Below, one piece after another: positions 5,709 through 7,002 of a stretch of 7,002 nucleotides of DNA (positions are counted from its first letter, which is position 1; each line of letters opens with the position of its first letter). The position numbers were made by a program, and so were the translations under genes. Location of the stretch: NCBI GenBank assembly GCA_910585275.1, contig CAJUCW010000063.1:1-7002 (forward strand), in the 5' to 3' direction. The DNA comes from an uncultured Muribaculaceae bacterium. Lineage in GTDB: Bacteria > Bacteroidota > Bacteroidia > Bacteroidales > Muribaculaceae. The notes beneath the pieces were generated by a model that was not told where the DNA came from, made no database searches, and worked only from the letters and a program-made list of their open reading frames with translations.

Positions 5709-6649
5709 TCAAGCTCTCTCTGTTGACGGGCTATCTCACGGTTCTTCTCCGCAATCTCGGATTCCTTGACGGATATCACATCCTCCTTCTGCCGGATAAC
5801 CTTGTCCCGGCTCTCTATCTCGGCATCCTTGCCGTCCAGAAGTTGCTCCACCTTGGCAAGCTCGGCAAGAACCTCGTCAAGCCGGGCGTGCATCTCCTCG
5901 CAATGCTCCTTATAATACTGTGCAAGCTCCTTGTGCCTCGCCGGACTGCCCTCCTCGCCACGGCGAAGTCCGAACTGCTCCATAGCCTCCGCATATTCCG
6001 TCTGTCTGCGCTTGAGTCCGGATTTAGTCATTATGTCGTCGGCGCACAGCCGCAGTGTCGATGCGTCAGCCTTCTTCTTGTAACGTCTCTTCTTTTTCGG
6101 TGCCTCCGTACCTTCGGTGGCAGCTTTCTCCTTGTCTTTGGCGAGCCGCTTTTTGGTGGTCGCCTGTTTCTTGCTCTCGCCCCGGACTACCGGGACAAGC
6201 GACACATGAAGGTGCGGGGTCTCCTCGTCCATGTGAAGAACCGCGCTCACGATGTTCTCCTTGCCGTGTTCCCTCTGCGCCCATTTCACGGATTCACGGC
6301 ACCAGTCCATCAGCCTTCCCTGAGCGATAATCTCCGCCATCGCCTCCGGCGAAGCACTCAGCCGGATCTCGATGCAGCACACCTGGTCTTTCCGGATCTT
6401 GCGCTCGTATTCGTTGCCGTCCTTGTCCGTCTGATGCTTGACGGCCATGAGACGCTTCTCGATAGCGGCGGTGCGCCCGATCTTACCGGCTTCCGGAATG
6501 AACTCCCGGTTATGCTTTGTAAGGTCGGAACGCTTGATGTTGTAGGGTATGTGCTCCGAGCCGTCAGCCTTCTTCCTCTCGATGTGGGTCGTGTAGGAGA
6601 CAGGAGGCCCGTAGCACTTGTCGTAATGGCAGACAACGTAATTGCTCAT
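5705..6649 (-). CDS. MobV-family relaxase, N-terminal catalytic part (frameshifted)
   Basis: MobV/Pre relaxases nick the transfer origin and pilot the strand during mobilisation by a helper conjugation system. The ATG at 6649 (MSNYVVCHYD) gives 314 residues. It is preferred to the TTG at 6676, which overlaps a good -7 box. His22 in HIER falls at the same residue number as the nucleophile His22 of the pMV158 MobM protein (from memory, KHNER). The metal motif HMDEETPHLH (His139 to His148) matches the family HxDExxPHxH. A lysine-rich linker follows, then GLRRGEEGSPARH, a typical family block, and a long coiled coil. The frame stops at 5705-5707, directly where the next frame opens. The relaxase domain is complete; the C-terminal half is cut off. 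Position beside a serine recombinase supports a mobilisable element or plasmid. Whether the shortened protein still mobilises DNA cannot be told. Confidence 0.88.
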   Translation of the reverse strand: MSNYVVCHYDKCYGPPVSYTTHIERKKADGSEHIPYNIKRSDLTKHNREFIPEAGKIGRTAAIEKRLMAVKHQTDKDGNEYERKIRKDQVCCIEIRLSASPEAMAEIIAQGRLMDWCRESVKWAQREHGKENIVSAVLHMDEETPHLHVSLVPVVRGESKKQATTKKRLAKDKEKAATEGTEAPKKKRRYKKKADASTLRLCADDIMTKSGLKRRQTEYAEAMEQFGLRRGEEGSPARHKELAQYYKEHCEEMHARLDEVLAELAKVEQLLDGKDAEIESRDKVIRQKEDVISVKESEIAEKNREIARQQRELD

Positions 6650-6670
6650 GTCGGGGATATATGGTTTTAT

Positions 6671-6712
6671 GGACAAATGTACTTAAGTATATGTTTATAT
6701 GTTCATCTGTCC
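6671..6712. promoter_or_regulatory. mobV promoter region: -7 box inside an imperfect inverted repeat (oriT/operator candidate)
   Basis: On the - strand TACATTTG (6674-6681) matches the Bacteroidota -7 consensus, 24 bases before the chosen ATG; no clear TTTG lies at the -33 distance. The box sits in GGACAAATGTAC (6671-6682), which pairs at 10 of 12 positions with GTTCATCTGTCC (6701-6712). A perfect palindrome TACTTAAGTA (6680-6689) overlaps. In pMV158 the MobV relaxase binds repeats at oriT overlapping its own promoter and represses it; the same arrangement is inferred here by analogy. Confidence 0.5.
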
Positions 6713-6716
6713 GTTC

Positions 6717-6905
6717 TGATTGCTTGATTGCTGTTCATACGTATGAATGACTGAACGTACAGTCCTGCAATCAATCAAACATCTGATTGATCAATCGATC
6801 AACCAATCGAATGAATGATTGATTGATTAAATGATTGTTCATTCAATCATTCGAACATACGTTTGAATGTTCATTTGAACGTTTGATCAAACACACATTC
6901 AAACG
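6717..6905. repeat. Dense block of short direct and inverted repeats upstream of mobV
   Basis: The stretch is built from a few repeated words (TGATTG, GATCAA, GAATGA, GTTTGA, GTTCA). Examples: tandem TGATTGCT twice (6717-6732); palindromes TTCATACGTATGAA (6734-6747), GATTGATCAATC (6785-6796) and GTTTGATCAAAC (6881-6892); GATT three times (6817-6828); a 10-bp pair GAATGATTGA (6813-6822) with TCAATCATTC (6843-6852); and CATTCGAAC (6848-6856) with GTTTGAATG (6861-6869). No protein gene is supported. Position next to the relaxase suggests a transfer origin, a replication origin with iteron-like repeats, or a multi-site operator. Confidence 0.6.
6835..6865 (+). promoter_or_regulatory. Possible rightward promoter toward a gene beyond the window
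   Basis: TTG (6835-6837) and TACGTTTG (6858-6865) are 20 bases apart on the + strand, matching the Bacteroidota promoter pattern with a three-base -33 match. It lies in the repeat block, where such words are common, so chance is a real alternative. Confidence 0.3.
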
Positions 6906-6949
6906 GCAAGACAGATTCCTGATGTCTCCGGATACGGCCGGGAAGGGAT

Positions 6950-6986
6950 GCAAGGGGAACGGCGGCCGCAGAGCGGTTCCCTTTGC
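6950..6986. repeat. GC-rich hairpin near the right edge
   Basis: GCAAGGGGAAC (6950-6960) pairs with GTTCCCTTTGC (6976-6986) over 11 bp including one G-T wobble, around a 15-base loop containing the palindrome GCGGCCGC (6962-6969). A second short pair, CTCCGG (6926-6931) with CCGGAG (6986-6991), surrounds it and competes for one base. The sharp change from the AT-rich repeat block to this GC-rich sequence marks a separate functional unit, possibly part of a transfer origin. It continues toward the edge and may be incomplete. Confidence 0.45.
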
Positions 6987-7002
6987 CGGAGGGTGCAGGG
7001 AG

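Noticed and set aside
5723..6727. Long + strand frame (334 codons) opposite the mob gene
   Set aside because: It lies antisense to a relaxase with clear family motifs, and its own translation is leucine-rich with no recognisable domain.

Overview
The window looks like a Bacteroidales (gut Bacteroidota) genome segment. Evidence: an outer-membrane receptor with a carboxypeptidase-regulatory-like N-terminus, a plug and a beta-barrel; promoters of the Bacteroidota type (TAnnTTTG at -7, TTTG at -33); and a MobV-type mobilisation gene next to a small serine recombinase. I cannot name genus or species. Base composition is uneven. A sample line in fic (3541-3600) has 25 of 60 G+C, and one in the recombinase gene (4501-4560) has 39 of 60, so the parts may have different histories.

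Layout. (1) 1-2540, + strand: a TonB-dependent-receptor-like beta-barrel protein whose start and most of whose signal peptide lie left of the window. (2) 2541-3126: a 586-bp region without a convincing gene. It is packed with dyads: a nested stem-loop (2684-2744), four hairpins H1-H4 that share a conserved apex but have different lower stems, and one copy (A) of a 42-bp three-half-site element. (3) 3127-4218, - strand: a class II Fic protein with an intact active site, an N-terminal inhibitory motif and a C-terminal winged helix. (4) 4219-4388: a divergent control region with two more copies (B, C) of the 42-bp element, overlapping the fic promoter and lying just upstream of the recombinase promoter. 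(5) 4389-4964, + strand: a small serine recombinase (resolvase/invertase type). (6) 4986-6649, - strand, convergent with the recombinase: a MobV relaxase gene split in two by a frame change near 5707. (7) 6650-7002: the mobV upstream region, with an inverted repeat over its -7 box, a dense block of short repeats and palindromes, and a GC-rich hairpin. This is a good candidate for oriT.

How it may fit together (inference). The recombinase and MobV look like part of a mobilisable element or integrated plasmid, with fic as cargo. The element TTTACCAC-N11-TTTACCAC-N7-GTGGTAAA occurs three times with identical spacing: twice between the divergent fic and recombinase genes and once beyond the fic 3' end. 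It is probably bound by the Fic winged helix (autoregulation) or by the recombinase (a res-like site). The two most unusual signals are this repeated architecture and the H1-H4 hairpin family, whose lower stems differ while remaining perfectly paired in three of four copies.
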